Source: a virus
DNA: 41,703 bases
Strand: one strand, 5' to 3'
Virus record (IMG/VR): IMGVR_UViG_3300043353_000009
Coordinates: 1 to 41,703 of that record
In this document: positions 21,278-29,358 of the stretch, piece by piece
How the letters are laid out: each line of letters starts with the position of its first letter
How positions within the stretch are numbered: the first letter of the stretch is position 1
Notes under the pieces: generated by a model
What the model was told of the DNA's origin: nothing
What the model saw: only the letters and a program-made list of their open reading frames with translations
Database searches by the model: none
Made by a program: the position numbers and the translations under genes

Positions 21278-22770
21278 CACGCGGCCCTCAGTATGCTGCC
21301 CATGACCTTAGCCGGGTAGATGTGCTTGACGCCGCCGCGCGTCGTGACGGCGCTCTTGTCGACCTTCTCGACGTCCTGCGCCATCGGCCCGACGTGGCGC
21401 TCCGGGTCGCCCTTGTAGGACCACTCGGAGATCGGCAGCTTCTTGCGCTCGCCGTCCTCGCTCGCGGCGAACACCGAGCCCATCGGGATGATGTTTTCCT
21501 TGACGCGCTCGTCGGACGTGATCGCCGCCGCGCCCAGCTTGCCGCCGAGGCCGAGCAGGCCGCCCATCGTCGACTGCCAATTGGCGTTGGCCGACTGGTA
21601 GTTCTGCGATTGCTGCGCGAAATTCTGGTTGACGATGCCGGCGTAGTCGGTCGTCGGGATTTGCGACGTCGGCGAGTTCAGCCAATTTGGCTGCTGCACC
21701 TGCGACCCCGACATCAGCGCCGAGATCTCGTTCAGGGGCTGGTTGCGCTGCTGGTACTGCTCCTGCATGTACTGGTTACGCTGCGAGTTGGCGGCGTTAA
21801 AACCGGACTGCTGCTGCGCCAACTGTTGACCGGCGCCGGCGTTGTAGAAGCCCGCCGCCGAGGCGTTCTGCGCGTTCTGCTGGCCCTGCGCCGCGTTGGC
21901 AAACGAGCCCGCGCCCAGCATCTGGTTGTAGTTCTGCTGCTGGGCGTCGTTGGCGAACTGGCCGCGGCCCTGCTGCTGCGTGTAGTCCTGCTGCTGCGCG
22001 GAGTTCTGGAATTGCGCCTGCGCCTGCGCCTCCTGCGTCATCCGCTGCTGCTCTTGGCCGGCCTGATTGATGGCGGCGAAGCGCGCGTCGTTGGCCTGCT
22101 GGTTGTAAGGCTGGAAGGCGTTGTTGTAGGCGGCGCTGCCGTAGCGGATGCCCTGATCGGCGAGCTGCTGCGCGATCTTGTCCTGCTGCATGTTGAGCTG
22201 CGGGTTGATGCGCGCCATCAGGCTGTCTTCGACGCGCTGCCGGTCGGCGCTGAAGTTGTCCGTCGGGCCGTAAGAGCGCGTGATGTCGCCGGCGTCGCCG
22301 AAGGTCGACTGCTGCTGGCCGTAGTCGCCGAGGCTGCTCTGGATCGGGCCACCGCTCGCGTAGGATGTCTGCGCCTGCGGCGCGTTCAGGATGTTCTGGG
22401 CGTTGCCGCCGATCGGCGCGTTGCTGTTCGGGTCGAACGGCTGCGACAGCAGGCCCATAACCTTGGACGACTGCTGGTTGCCCATCGTCGCGAGGTTCAG
22501 CTTGGTGGCGTCGTTCTGGGTCTTGAGTGCCTGCCCGCTCGGCGACAGCGTCTGCGTCGATGTCCAGCGGGGGATGTTGTAGGTGCTGCCTGTCGACGGG
22601 TCAGTCCACGAGTAACTGCCGGTCGGGTCGTAGCTCAACGAGCCGTCCGGCGTGTTCTGGTTGACGTTGTTCAAAAACGAGTTGGCGACCGCCGTCGAGA
22701 CGTTCGTGCCGGTCTGCGCCGCCGCGGTGGCCTGCGGGTTTGGCGGTGTCGGTGCGTCGGGCTTGCTCAC
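21277..22770 (-). CDS. Gln/Asn-rich virion protein with C-terminal S74 chaperone domain
   Basis: A 497-residue protein from a GTG with a GGAGG Shine-Dalgarno. The N-terminal 130 residues look beta-structured with YDPTGSYSWTDPSTGSTYN. Residues 150-400 are extremely rich in Gln, Asn and Ala (for example ANDAQQQNYNQMLGAGSF) and read as long helices or a prion-like low-complexity segment. The last 79 residues start at TSDERVKENI with Ser419, the autocleavage serine of Peptidase_S74 intramolecular chaperones, and continue to HVGPMAQDVEKV. S74 domains help trimeric fibres fold and are then removed. Here they end a Gln-rich protein, which is unusual. Confidence 0.82.
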   Translation of the reverse strand: MSKPDAPTPPNPQATAAAQTGTNVSTAVANSFLNNVNQNTPDGSLSYDPTGSYSWTDPSTGSTYNIPRWTSTQTLSPSGQALKTQNDATKLNLATMGNQQSSKVMGLLSQPFDPNSNAPIGGNAQNILNAPQAQTSYASGGPIQSSLGDYGQQQSTFGDAGDITRSYGPTDNFSADRQRVEDSLMARINPQLNMQQDKIAQQLADQGIRYGSAAYNNAFQPYNQQANDARFAAINQAGQEQQRMTQEAQAQAQFQNSAQQQDYTQQQGRGQFANDAQQQNYNQMLGAGSFANAAQGQQNAQNASAAGFYNAGAGQQLAQQQSGFNAANSQRNQYMQEQYQQRNQPLNEISALMSGSQVQQPNWLNSPTSQIPTTDYAGIVNQNFAQQSQNYQSANANWQSTMGGLLGLGGKLGAAAITSDERVKENIIPMGSVFAASEDGERKKLPISEWSYKGDPERHVGPMAQDVEKVDKSAVTTRGGVKHIYPAKVMGSILRAA

Positions 22771-22779
22771 GGTGGCCTC

Positions 22780-23112
22780 CTATACCCTCGGCATGCCCTG
22801 CGGCGGCATCTGTTGCGGCGTCTGGGGCCGCTGTTGCATTACGCCGGGCTGTTGTTGCATTACGCCGGGCTGTTGTTGCATCCCGCCCATCATCGGCGGC
22901 TGCGCGCCGATCGGCGCTCCCTGCGGCGGCGGCGCGCCCTGCTGCGGCGGCATCGGCGGGGCCTGCGGAGGCGGCAGGCCCTGCTGCGGCGGCGGGGCCA
23001 TGCCCGGTTGCTGCTGCGGCATCTGCGGCGGCGGGTTGGCGATGTTCATCAGGGCCTGCGTGATCTGGTCACGCTGCCCGTTCTGGGCGGGGTCGAGGAA
23101 AGGGGCGGGCAT
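22780..23112 (-). CDS. Pro/Gln/Met-rich low-complexity protein
   Basis: A 110-residue protein. A helical N-terminus (FLDPAQNGQRDQITQALMNI) precedes about 80 residues of PPQ, MPQQQ, PGVMQQQ and GGMQ repeats, including two copies of QQQPGVM. Its ATG overlaps the GNAT stop by one base and the next gene follows 9 bp later. It is probably an intrinsically disordered virion or assembly protein. No enzyme motif. Confidence 0.72.
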   Translation of the reverse strand: MPAPFLDPAQNGQRDQITQALMNIANPPPQMPQQQPGMAPPPQQGLPPPQAPPMPPQQGAPPPQGAPIGAQPPMMGGMQQQPGVMQQQPGVMQQRPQTPQQMPPQGMPRV

Positions 23113-23585
23113 CAGGCTGCTTCCTTCTTCGCCGCGGCGTGGCGGCGGCGGTTGGAATTAATCTTGCAGTTTTCCCAGTCACCGACGGTGAACGTGGCAA
23201 CAACACCGTCGCGGCCGGGCCCGCCGAGGTGCTTGATCCTGTAGAACGTAAAGCCGAGTTTGGCTGTCAGCGCCAGAGCGGCCTCATTGTCGGCCATCAT
23301 GGTCTGAATTACCATGTGGCAGTTGCACTGGTAGAAGGCGTAGTCGTAGACAATCTGCAGCGTGCGGCGCGACAGCCAGTTGGTGCCGGGCAGGGCCGCG
23401 CCGGAGACCTCGATGGTGCCGACCTCGGGGCACCAATTGCGAAACACCACACCACCAAGCAGGCCGGTCTCGTCGGCGACGCCGATCGCCGTGCATTTGC
23501 CGAAGCCACGGGCGCGGCACTCGGGGATGAACTGCGCGACGAAGTCGGCAATCACCTTGTCGTGCCCGTAGATGTATTCGAGCAT
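23112..23585 (-). CDS. GNAT-like acetyltransferase in the structural operon
   Basis: A 157-residue protein with a GNAT-like outline: beta-strand GKCTAIGVADETGLLGGVVF, then EVSGAALPGTNW, a helix with RRTLQIVYDYAF, and MADNEAALALTAKLGFTFYR, the N-x-A-x-x-L-x-x-K-x-GF-x-x pattern near the end of the fold. Single-domain GNATs occur in rhizobial-type phage virion operons, but the acceptor is unknown. It could modify a capsid or tail protein or a host target. A basic tail (NSNRRRHAAAKKEAA) follows the domain. Start ATG 23585. Confidence 0.78.
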   Translation of the reverse strand: MLEYIYGHDKVIADFVAQFIPECRARGFGKCTAIGVADETGLLGGVVFRNWCPEVGTIEVSGAALPGTNWLSRRTLQIVYDYAFYQCNCHMVIQTMMADNEAALALTAKLGFTFYRIKHLGGPGRDGVVATFTVGDWENCKINSNRRRHAAAKKEAA

Positions 23586-23588
23586 GGG

Positions 23589-24938
23589 CTACCCGCCGGT
23601 GTTGGTCATATTTTGCATGCTGTCTGACCCGGCAGGTCTGAACGCGGGGTCATACCACGAGCTGCCGGGATCTACCGCCTGCGCCCTGATCCAGTCCTCA
23701 AACGAACCAGCGGGGTTGCGGTAGCTCATGTCATTCTGCGACAGGGTGTTCATGCCGGGGATCTGCTGCGGCGCCCAGTCGCCCTGACCGCCGGGGCCTT
23801 GAACGAAGCCGGGCTTGTAGGTGTAGGGCGGCGCCTGCCCACTCAGTGGGTCGTATCCGTTCGGCGCGTAGCCGGAGATCTGGCTCGGCGTCCCCGGTTG
23901 GTAGTAGCCACCGGCAGCGAAGCGGTTGGCGAAGGAATTGGGGTCGAACCCCATGCCAAACCTCTGCGCGAAGGACGCGTCGTACCACGAGCTGCCGGGG
24001 TCCAGCGCCTGCTGCTGAAACCAGTTCAGGCCGCTGACGTCACCGTATTGCACCGGGGCCACCGGCTGCTGCGAGAAATACTCCGCGGGCGGGGCGGGTG
24101 TCTTTGCGTACGAGCTCGACTGCGCCGGATATCCCGCGAACGGATCGGCCTGTCCGACCTGACCAGACGCAGGGTAGCCGTAGGTGTTGAAGCCGGGAGA
24201 CCCGATACCTTCACGACCGCCACCACCACCACCATGCGACGCCGCGAACACGGGGTCATACCACGAACTGCCGGGGTCCATCGCCTGCTGCTGTATCCAC
24301 GACATCTGTGACGACGCCGGTGCACCAAGATTTTGCTGGGCGGCAGGGGCGTAACTACCGGCGCTATAGGGGTCGTAACCGCCGCTATTGTATTGCGACA
24401 TCGGGTTGTACGGGTCTTTTGCGGCAGCCGGGGCGGTGATGTTGTTAAAATACTGGCCCCAATCCTGCGCCCCGGCCGGCACCGCCGGCGGTGCCGATGC
24501 GGGGGCCTGCGGGAAGTCTACTCCGCCGCCATGCTCCCGCGCGAACACGGGGTCGTACCAAGAGCTGCCGGGGTCCATCGCCTGCTGCTGTATCCACGAC
24601 ATCTGCGATGTCGGGGCGCCATACGTCGGTGGCCCGGATATGTCAGGGAGATCAGGGCCTTTCTCCACGCTGCCGCTGGGGTAGCCGCCGCCGTAGGTGC
24701 CGGGGGGCGCGGGATCGCCGAAGCTAGGGTAGCCGCCGACGTGGCCGTAGTCGGTGGCGGGGTTAGTTCTGGCCCACGCAGCATTGTTTTGGTCGATGAC
24801 ACTCTGTCCGTAATTACTGACGGCGCTCTGGTTGCCCCAGTAGGCGTTGTTGTTGTTGTTCATCGCGTTGACGGCAGCCGGAGTGTACCCCGCATTCGGA
24901 TTGAAGGGCTGGCCCAAATTATCACCTAGAAATGACAT
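23589..24938 (-). CDS. Virion protein with four DPGSSWYD repeats
   Basis: A 449-residue, Gly/Pro/Gln/Tyr-rich protein. Four copies of W-(I/F)-x-x-Q-A-x-DPGSSWYD-x-x-F lie at about 113-133, 212-232, 305-325 and 415-434, roughly 95-110 residues apart, separated by low-complexity linkers. The first two are nearly identical (MSWIQQQAMDPGSSWYDPVF). I do not recognise the motif as a named family. Position between the tail propeller and the GNAT gene indicates a virion component; the repeats may bind four copies of a partner or a symmetrical surface. Confidence 0.8.
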   Translation of the reverse strand: MSFLGDNLGQPFNPNAGYTPAAVNAMNNNNNAYWGNQSAVSNYGQSVIDQNNAAWARTNPATDYGHVGGYPSFGDPAPPGTYGGGYPSGSVEKGPDLPDISGPPTYGAPTSQMSWIQQQAMDPGSSWYDPVFAREHGGGVDFPQAPASAPPAVPAGAQDWGQYFNNITAPAAAKDPYNPMSQYNSGGYDPYSAGSYAPAAQQNLGAPASSQMSWIQQQAMDPGSSWYDPVFAASHGGGGGGREGIGSPGFNTYGYPASGQVGQADPFAGYPAQSSSYAKTPAPPAEYFSQQPVAPVQYGDVSGLNWFQQQALDPGSSWYDASFAQRFGMGFDPNSFANRFAAGGYYQPGTPSQISGYAPNGYDPLSGQAPPYTYKPGFVQGPGGQGDWAPQQIPGMNTLSQNDMSYRNPAGSFEDWIRAQAVDPGSSWYDPAFRPAGSDSMQNMTNTGG

Positions 24939-24947
24939 GGCCTTCTC

Positions 24948-26771
24948 CTACACGTTGATGCCGGCGCGCTCATATGTCGCCGTGATACTGATGAGGTCGA
25001 CGACCGGCTTGGTCTGTTGCGCCACTGTGATCTGCACCACCGGCGCGTGCGTGAAGCCGGTAATGCCGATCGATATCCAGCCGGTGTTGCGGGCGCTGAC
25101 CAGCGGCGTCACGCCGGTGTCCCAGCGCGCCGTGTCCCACGTCCCCTCGTCCCAGAGGTCGACCACGCCGGGGTCGATACCCGCTGGCGGCGGCAGTGGC
25201 AGCGTAATGACGTAGTCGGTCGTCGCCGATATCTGCGGAATAAACGGCTCGCTGGCGCGCGCCGAGAAGATGGCGCGCGACTGCCGCCAAGTGATGGTCT
25301 GCGACGGCGAGGAAAACATCTCCCACCCGCCGACCAGCGACGCCACATACGGCACGCCGTCGTCGTAGCCGGTGCGGTCGGCCTGCATGATGCGGCCGTC
25401 CTGCGTGCCGAAGTACATCTGCTCGTCCAGTTTGACGAAGCACATGGCGTCCCAGCCGGTAAACCGCGCCCACGCCGTCGTGGCCTGATTGACGACCAGA
25501 CAGCGCCGCTTGCCGGGCGCGCCGCCGGGGGTCGTCACGAACATGCCGCCGTATTCGTCCCACTTGCACATTGTCCACGGATGCGAACGCTTCGCCAGCA
25601 CCTCGTCGCGCCACATCGTCTTGATGGTGCGGGTGATGGCGGCGAGCTCGAGCTCGGCGCGGCCCTTGGTGATGGCCCCAGACGTCGGCATGATGCCGTC
25701 GACGGTCGCAATCAGCAGTTCGCCGCCGACGGCGATGTGGGCATTCATCCCCATCGGAGGCGACATCTCGTAGCGACCTTCCTGTCGCCAGTTCGCGGCA
25801 TCGGCGGGGTTGCTGCCGGTGAAAATCAGCAGCTCGCCGAGGTCAGTCATGAACACCAGCTTGTCGTCGATGCCGTCGCCGGCGTCGACCGACCACGTCG
25901 CGCAGAATAGCAGCTTGCCGCCCTTGGTCGCCGAGCCCGACATCGGGATCAGCTCGAGCTGGCCCTGAAAGGCGTCGATGCCGAGGTACCAAGCATTCAT
26001 GCTGTCCTGTTCGATGAAGAACAGGCGGTTACGATACTTGCAGACGTAGGTGAGGTGCTGCCCGGTCGCGACCGGCGTGCCGGGGTGCGCGGTGGTGTCG
26101 GCGTGGATCTGCCCCGCGCTCATCGTCGTCCACGCCACGCCGTCATAGTGCAGAGGAAAATCTCCGGCATCGTTGACTGCGATCAAGTGCGAGCCGCTGG
26201 CGTTGTCCATCTGCGCCGCAGCGTAGTTGCCGGATGACTGGCCGCTCTTGACCAGTAGCGGCAGGCTGGCAGTGACGTTGTAGACGTTGTTGATGTTGGC
26301 GGCGAACATCTGGTGATCGGCGCCGCTGGCGTAGTTGAACGTCGATATCACCGGCAGCCGCGACGGATCATCCAGCGGCGGTATCGGCACCAGCTCCCAC
26401 TTGCCGGGGTTGGCGACACGGTACGCCTCGAACGTCCCCGTCGACGGGCTGGTGTGGGCGACGAGGCACTTCCACGTCGAGCCGACCTCGGGGTCGTGGG
26501 CGGTGTTGTTAACCGCGTAGGCGTGACTGTGTGTCCACGTCGCCGCCGTCGGCGCGTACAGGTCGCACCACTCCTCGCAACCGCCGCGCAGCGACACGCC
26601 GCGCATGGTTGGCTTCCAGTTGTCGCATACCAGCGCGCCGCCGGGCTGCATGAACGCCTCACTCTCGTTCAGGATAAGGCCGCGCGTCGGGGCCGGGATC
26701 GTGATCGTCTCTAGGTTCTGCGCCATCTGCTGCGGAACGGAGACCCTGCGAAATGCCTGATACTGGCTCAT
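24948..26771 (-). CDS. Tail/propeller protein, possible tail-tube or stabilisation protein
   Basis: A 607-residue beta-rich protein. ATG 26771 overlaps the adaptor stop as ATGA, so I chose it over a GTG five codons earlier. The N-terminus reads TITIPAPTRGLILNESEAFM, then PGGALVCDNWKPTMRGVSLR. This is typical of podovirus tail proteins that follow the adaptor and fold as a beta-propeller (T7 gp12-like or P22 gp10-like). Repeating strands such as KLVFMTDLGELLIFTG and MYFGTQDGRIMQADRTG support a propeller. It should form the tail tube tip below the head-tail adaptor. Exact family assignment needs structure prediction. Confidence 0.78.
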   Translation of the reverse strand: MSQYQAFRRVSVPQQMAQNLETITIPAPTRGLILNESEAFMQPGGALVCDNWKPTMRGVSLRGGCEEWCDLYAPTAATWTHSHAYAVNNTAHDPEVGSTWKCLVAHTSPSTGTFEAYRVANPGKWELVPIPPLDDPSRLPVISTFNYASGADHQMFAANINNVYNVTASLPLLVKSGQSSGNYAAAQMDNASGSHLIAVNDAGDFPLHYDGVAWTTMSAGQIHADTTAHPGTPVATGQHLTYVCKYRNRLFFIEQDSMNAWYLGIDAFQGQLELIPMSGSATKGGKLLFCATWSVDAGDGIDDKLVFMTDLGELLIFTGSNPADAANWRQEGRYEMSPPMGMNAHIAVGGELLIATVDGIMPTSGAITKGRAELELAAITRTIKTMWRDEVLAKRSHPWTMCKWDEYGGMFVTTPGGAPGKRRCLVVNQATTAWARFTGWDAMCFVKLDEQMYFGTQDGRIMQADRTGYDDGVPYVASLVGGWEMFSSPSQTITWRQSRAIFSARASEPFIPQISATTDYVITLPLPPPAGIDPGVVDLWDEGTWDTARWDTGVTPLVSARNTGWISIGITGFTHAPVVQITVAQQTKPVVDLISITATYERAGINV

Positions 26772-27475
26772 GATGGCACCGGCCACGGGTAGGCGATCTT
26801 GGTCGTGGCCGAGATCGACCGCCGGCCGATGATGATCGGAGACGGGCTATCGTGGCCGGCAACCATCGCCATCGCGTCGCCAAACGATCCCATGTCCTCC
26901 GCGTAGGGCGAGCCCTTCTGCGCCTTCCACTGCGCGATCATGCCCAGCTTGAACATACGCTCGTCGAGCGTGAAGGCGTCGAGGTCGCTCTGGAATACGT
27001 CGCCCCGGCCGCCCGCAGTCAGGTCGATGCAGTTCTTGTCGAGGTAGGAGAAATAAACCGACTGGCCGGCGCTCAGTGTCGGGAAGATGTGCATCTTGCC
27101 GCCATACATCGTCCACTCACCATAGGGATGCTCGGTGGCGTTTCGGGCGCGGCGATTGAGCCAGTCGTCGGTGTCGGCGATAAAATTCATCGGGGAAATT
27201 GCCGACGTCGATCGCCAGACGTTCGACGTCAGCAGCATGCGCTTGTAGTTGGCAGGCAAATCAAATGCAGTGGTGGCGCCGTCGCCGGTGAAGGTCGTCG
27301 TCGTGCGTAGCTTGGTCCAGTCACGCACATCGTAGGCGATACGCTGCGCCATCTCATTGGCCAGCGCCACCATCTCCTGCATGGTGCGGTTGCCGGTGAT
27401 GCCGGAGAAAACGGACGTCGGGAGCTGAACACCGACCACCGCGCATACATCCCTCACCACCGACAACAGTGTCAT
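26768..27475 (-). CDS. Head-tail adaptor (podovirus gp4/gp11-like)
   Basis: A 235-residue protein. The N-terminal helix pair (LLSVVRDVCAVVGVQLPTSV, then MQEMVALANEMAQRIAYDVR) and the following TFTGDGATTAFDLPANYKRM match the usual start of adaptor proteins that join portal to tail in short-tailed phages. The body is mixed beta and ends with a long tail. It lies one base after the preceding 235-residue gene and overlaps the tail-propeller start. Confidence 0.8.
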   Translation of the reverse strand: MTLLSVVRDVCAVVGVQLPTSVFSGITGNRTMQEMVALANEMAQRIAYDVRDWTKLRTTTTFTGDGATTAFDLPANYKRMLLTSNVWRSTSAISPMNFIADTDDWLNRRARNATEHPYGEWTMYGGKMHIFPTLSAGQSVYFSYLDKNCIDLTAGGRGDVFQSDLDAFTLDERMFKLGMIAQWKAQKGSPYAEDMGSFGDAMAMVAGHDSPSPIIIGRRSISATTKIAYPWPVPS

Positions 27476-27476
27476 G

Positions 27477-28184
27477 CTACGCGGCCTTGTCTGGGCGGCA
27501 CTCGTTCGCCATTCGGACCAGCGTCTTGCGGTTCAGAGAACCGTGCGGCGCCTGCCCGGTGTTGGTCGTGATAAACTCGCGCAGCTCGTCCAGCTGCATG
27601 CCTTCAAACTCACTCTCGGCATTCGCCTCGCGGGCCTTCTTGCCGGCGAGGTCTTCCTCCAGAATGGCGTTGCGGGCGCGCAGCTGCTCCAGCTCGTTCT
27701 GCAGCTGCAGGTTCGGCGCGGCGCTCTTGGCCTCGGCCATGTACTCCATCGCGGCGTTCTTCAGCTCGCGGCCGCCGGCGCCGAGGTTCTTCAGCTCCGC
27801 GCCGTCGATCGCGGCCAGCGCCTCGACCGTGTAGATGTTCTGCGCGCGCATCTCGGCGCGCTTGCCCTCGGTCATGAACGGAACGTATTCCAGCGGCGTG
27901 CCGCTCTTGGTCTGCGCGGACTTGGACCTGAATTGCTGGTACTGGTGCCGGAAGCGTTCGGCGTAGGTCACCTTGGTCTGCTCGCCGGTCTGGGGGTCGA
28001 TCTCCCAGTGCGAGAACGACGTCGCCGGAAACACCTTGACGTCTTTCGAGCCGGGGGAGCGGATCTCGACCACGTCGACGTCGTCGAAGATCGGCCGGCC
28101 TTCTGTCCGGGATTTACCTTCATTCAGTATTGCGTGGTTCTTGAACAGTGCGACGAGGACTTCGTCGGGGTCTCTGCGTGCCAT
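27477..28184 (-). CDS. Conserved phage protein, head-tail region
   Basis: A 235-residue protein. Residues 25-110 contain a motif seen in several phage genomes: PIFDDVDVVEIRSPGSKDVK and ERFRHQYQQFRS. The second half is a charged coiled coil ending in a small helical domain (FEGMQLDELREFITTNTG and LNRKTLVRMANEC). It lies between the major capsid gene (with a terminator) and the adaptor. I know no proven function. It could be a capsid-associated factor. Confidence 0.75.
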   Translation of the reverse strand: MARRDPDEVLVALFKNHAILNEGKSRTEGRPIFDDVDVVEIRSPGSKDVKVFPATSFSHWEIDPQTGEQTKVTYAERFRHQYQQFRSKSAQTKSGTPLEYVPFMTEGKRAEMRAQNIYTVEALAAIDGAELKNLGAGGRELKNAAMEYMAEAKSAAPNLQLQNELEQLRARNAILEEDLAGKKAREANAESEFEGMQLDELREFITTNTGQAPHGSLNRKTLVRMANECRPDKAA

Positions 28185-28210
28185 CTATCGTCTCCGTTGT
28201 TGATGCCTTC

Positions 28211-28273
28211 AAATAAAATGCCGGGCCGCCTTCATGGAAGGAAGGCATCCACCTACACGTTGGCGACCCGGCA
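28211..28273 (-). terminator. Terminator after the major capsid protein gene
   Basis: On the minus strand TGCCGGG (28273-28267) pairs with CCCGGCA (28225-28219), with a nested hairpin (GCCTTC...GAAGGC) in between, followed by TTTTATTT (28218-28211). It sits in the only sizeable intergenic gap of the late operon and would raise capsid mRNA over downstream genes. Confidence 0.82.
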
Positions 28274-28308
28274 CCCTTAATCGACGTGGCTTGGAGGGCT
28301 GACGTCGA

Positions 28309-29340
28309 TCAGGTCGCTGGATTGCTGTCGTACATACGCCAATTGAACATCGGGTTGGTCTGGGTCAATTCACCCATCCAGCCGATGAACTGCGCGATGG
28401 CGTCCTTGTCGATCGGCATCTGGCCGTCACCGTCGAACAGCTTGTCGAAGTTTCTGTTCGGGTGGTAGCGCAGCCGCAGACTGTCGGTGTTCAAGCCGAA
28501 GGTCGTGTTGGCCGGCATGTTGCTGCCGATGCCGCCGTCGAGCACGATCTCCGCACGCTTGCCGCCACCAATGTACTCGAGGGTGGAGAAGCCGAGTTTG
28601 CCGAGGCCGCTCTCGTTGGTCTGCCGCTGGTTCACGATCGTGGCGGCGTCGTAGGCCGCGTAGTGCTCCGGCGACATGAGCAGCAAGTCAGCGTAGTCAC
28701 GGCCGCGCGATTGCTTGGTCATGACGTAGTTGAGCATCGGCCGGATGGTGGTCGAGGTCGCCTGCGTGCCGAGGGCGGGCGCCATCGTCTGGATGTCGTA
28801 GGTCTTGGTCTGCCAGAGCGTGTTGAGGTTGCGGTCGATGCCGCCGTAGGTGCCGGCGTTGGTGGTGATCGGCACGGCGGTTGCGAGGCCGGTCAGCTGC
28901 TTGCCGCCGTTGGCGGTGCCGTCGCCGTACATGGCGGCGTCCATGGTATCCTCAAGTGCACGCTCGGCTGCGGAGATGTAGCTGTCGTAGACATCCATCA
29001 GCTGCGCTTCACCCTCGTTGTTGAGGATTTCCTGCATCGAGAGGATGACGGGTACGACAACCTGCTTCGGCGTGAACACCGCGTCGTTGAACAGGTCGAT
29101 CGCCGGGTTGAGCAGCTGATCGTAGCCGGAGTACCACTGCGCGGACTGCTTGCCGATCTGCAGCGTCTGGCGAATGGTCGGACCCGAATAGGTCTGCCAC
29201 AGGCCCTTACGCTTCAGCACTGCGAGCAGTGCGTTGTTGTTGGAGACGAGATCTTCGTAGCCTGACGATCGGTCTTCGAGCGCCATGGAAAGGATCTGCT
29301 GGTAGGCAGCATTGGTAGTTACGTTGGGCATTGTTGCCAC
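28309..29340 (-). CDS. Major capsid protein
   Basis: A 343-residue protein directly after the scaffold gene and before a terminator, the typical position of an abundant capsid protein. Its N-terminus (NAAYQQILSMALEDRSSGYE, then SNNNALLAVLKRKGLWQTYS), SGPTIRQTLQI, and the FNDAVFTPKQVVVPVILSMQ region match podovirus- and siphovirus-type capsid proteins with an HK97 fold: an N-arm, an extended loop and A and P domains. No protease gene is seen, which is usual where a scaffold rather than a delta-domain guides assembly. ATG 29340. Confidence 0.88.
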   Translation of the reverse strand: MATMPNVTTNAAYQQILSMALEDRSSGYEDLVSNNNALLAVLKRKGLWQTYSGPTIRQTLQIGKQSAQWYSGYDQLLNPAIDLFNDAVFTPKQVVVPVILSMQEILNNEGEAQLMDVYDSYISAAERALEDTMDAAMYGDGTANGGKQLTGLATAVPITTNAGTYGGIDRNLNTLWQTKTYDIQTMAPALGTQATSTTIRPMLNYVMTKQSRGRDYADLLLMSPEHYAAYDAATIVNQRQTNESGLGKLGFSTLEYIGGGKRAEIVLDGGIGSNMPANTTFGLNTDSLRLRYHPNRNFDKLFDGDGQMPIDKDAIAQFIGWMGELTQTNPMFNWRMYDSNPAT

Positions 29341-29358
29341 TCCACATGGGGTTCAGAA

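Noticed and set aside
21322-23244. 640-codon open frame on the plus strand
   Set aside because: Antisense to the S74-type protein, the Pro/Gln-rich protein and the GNAT gene. Composition is Arg/Leu/Val repeats typical of the complement of GC-rich coding DNA, and it lacks a ribosome binding site.
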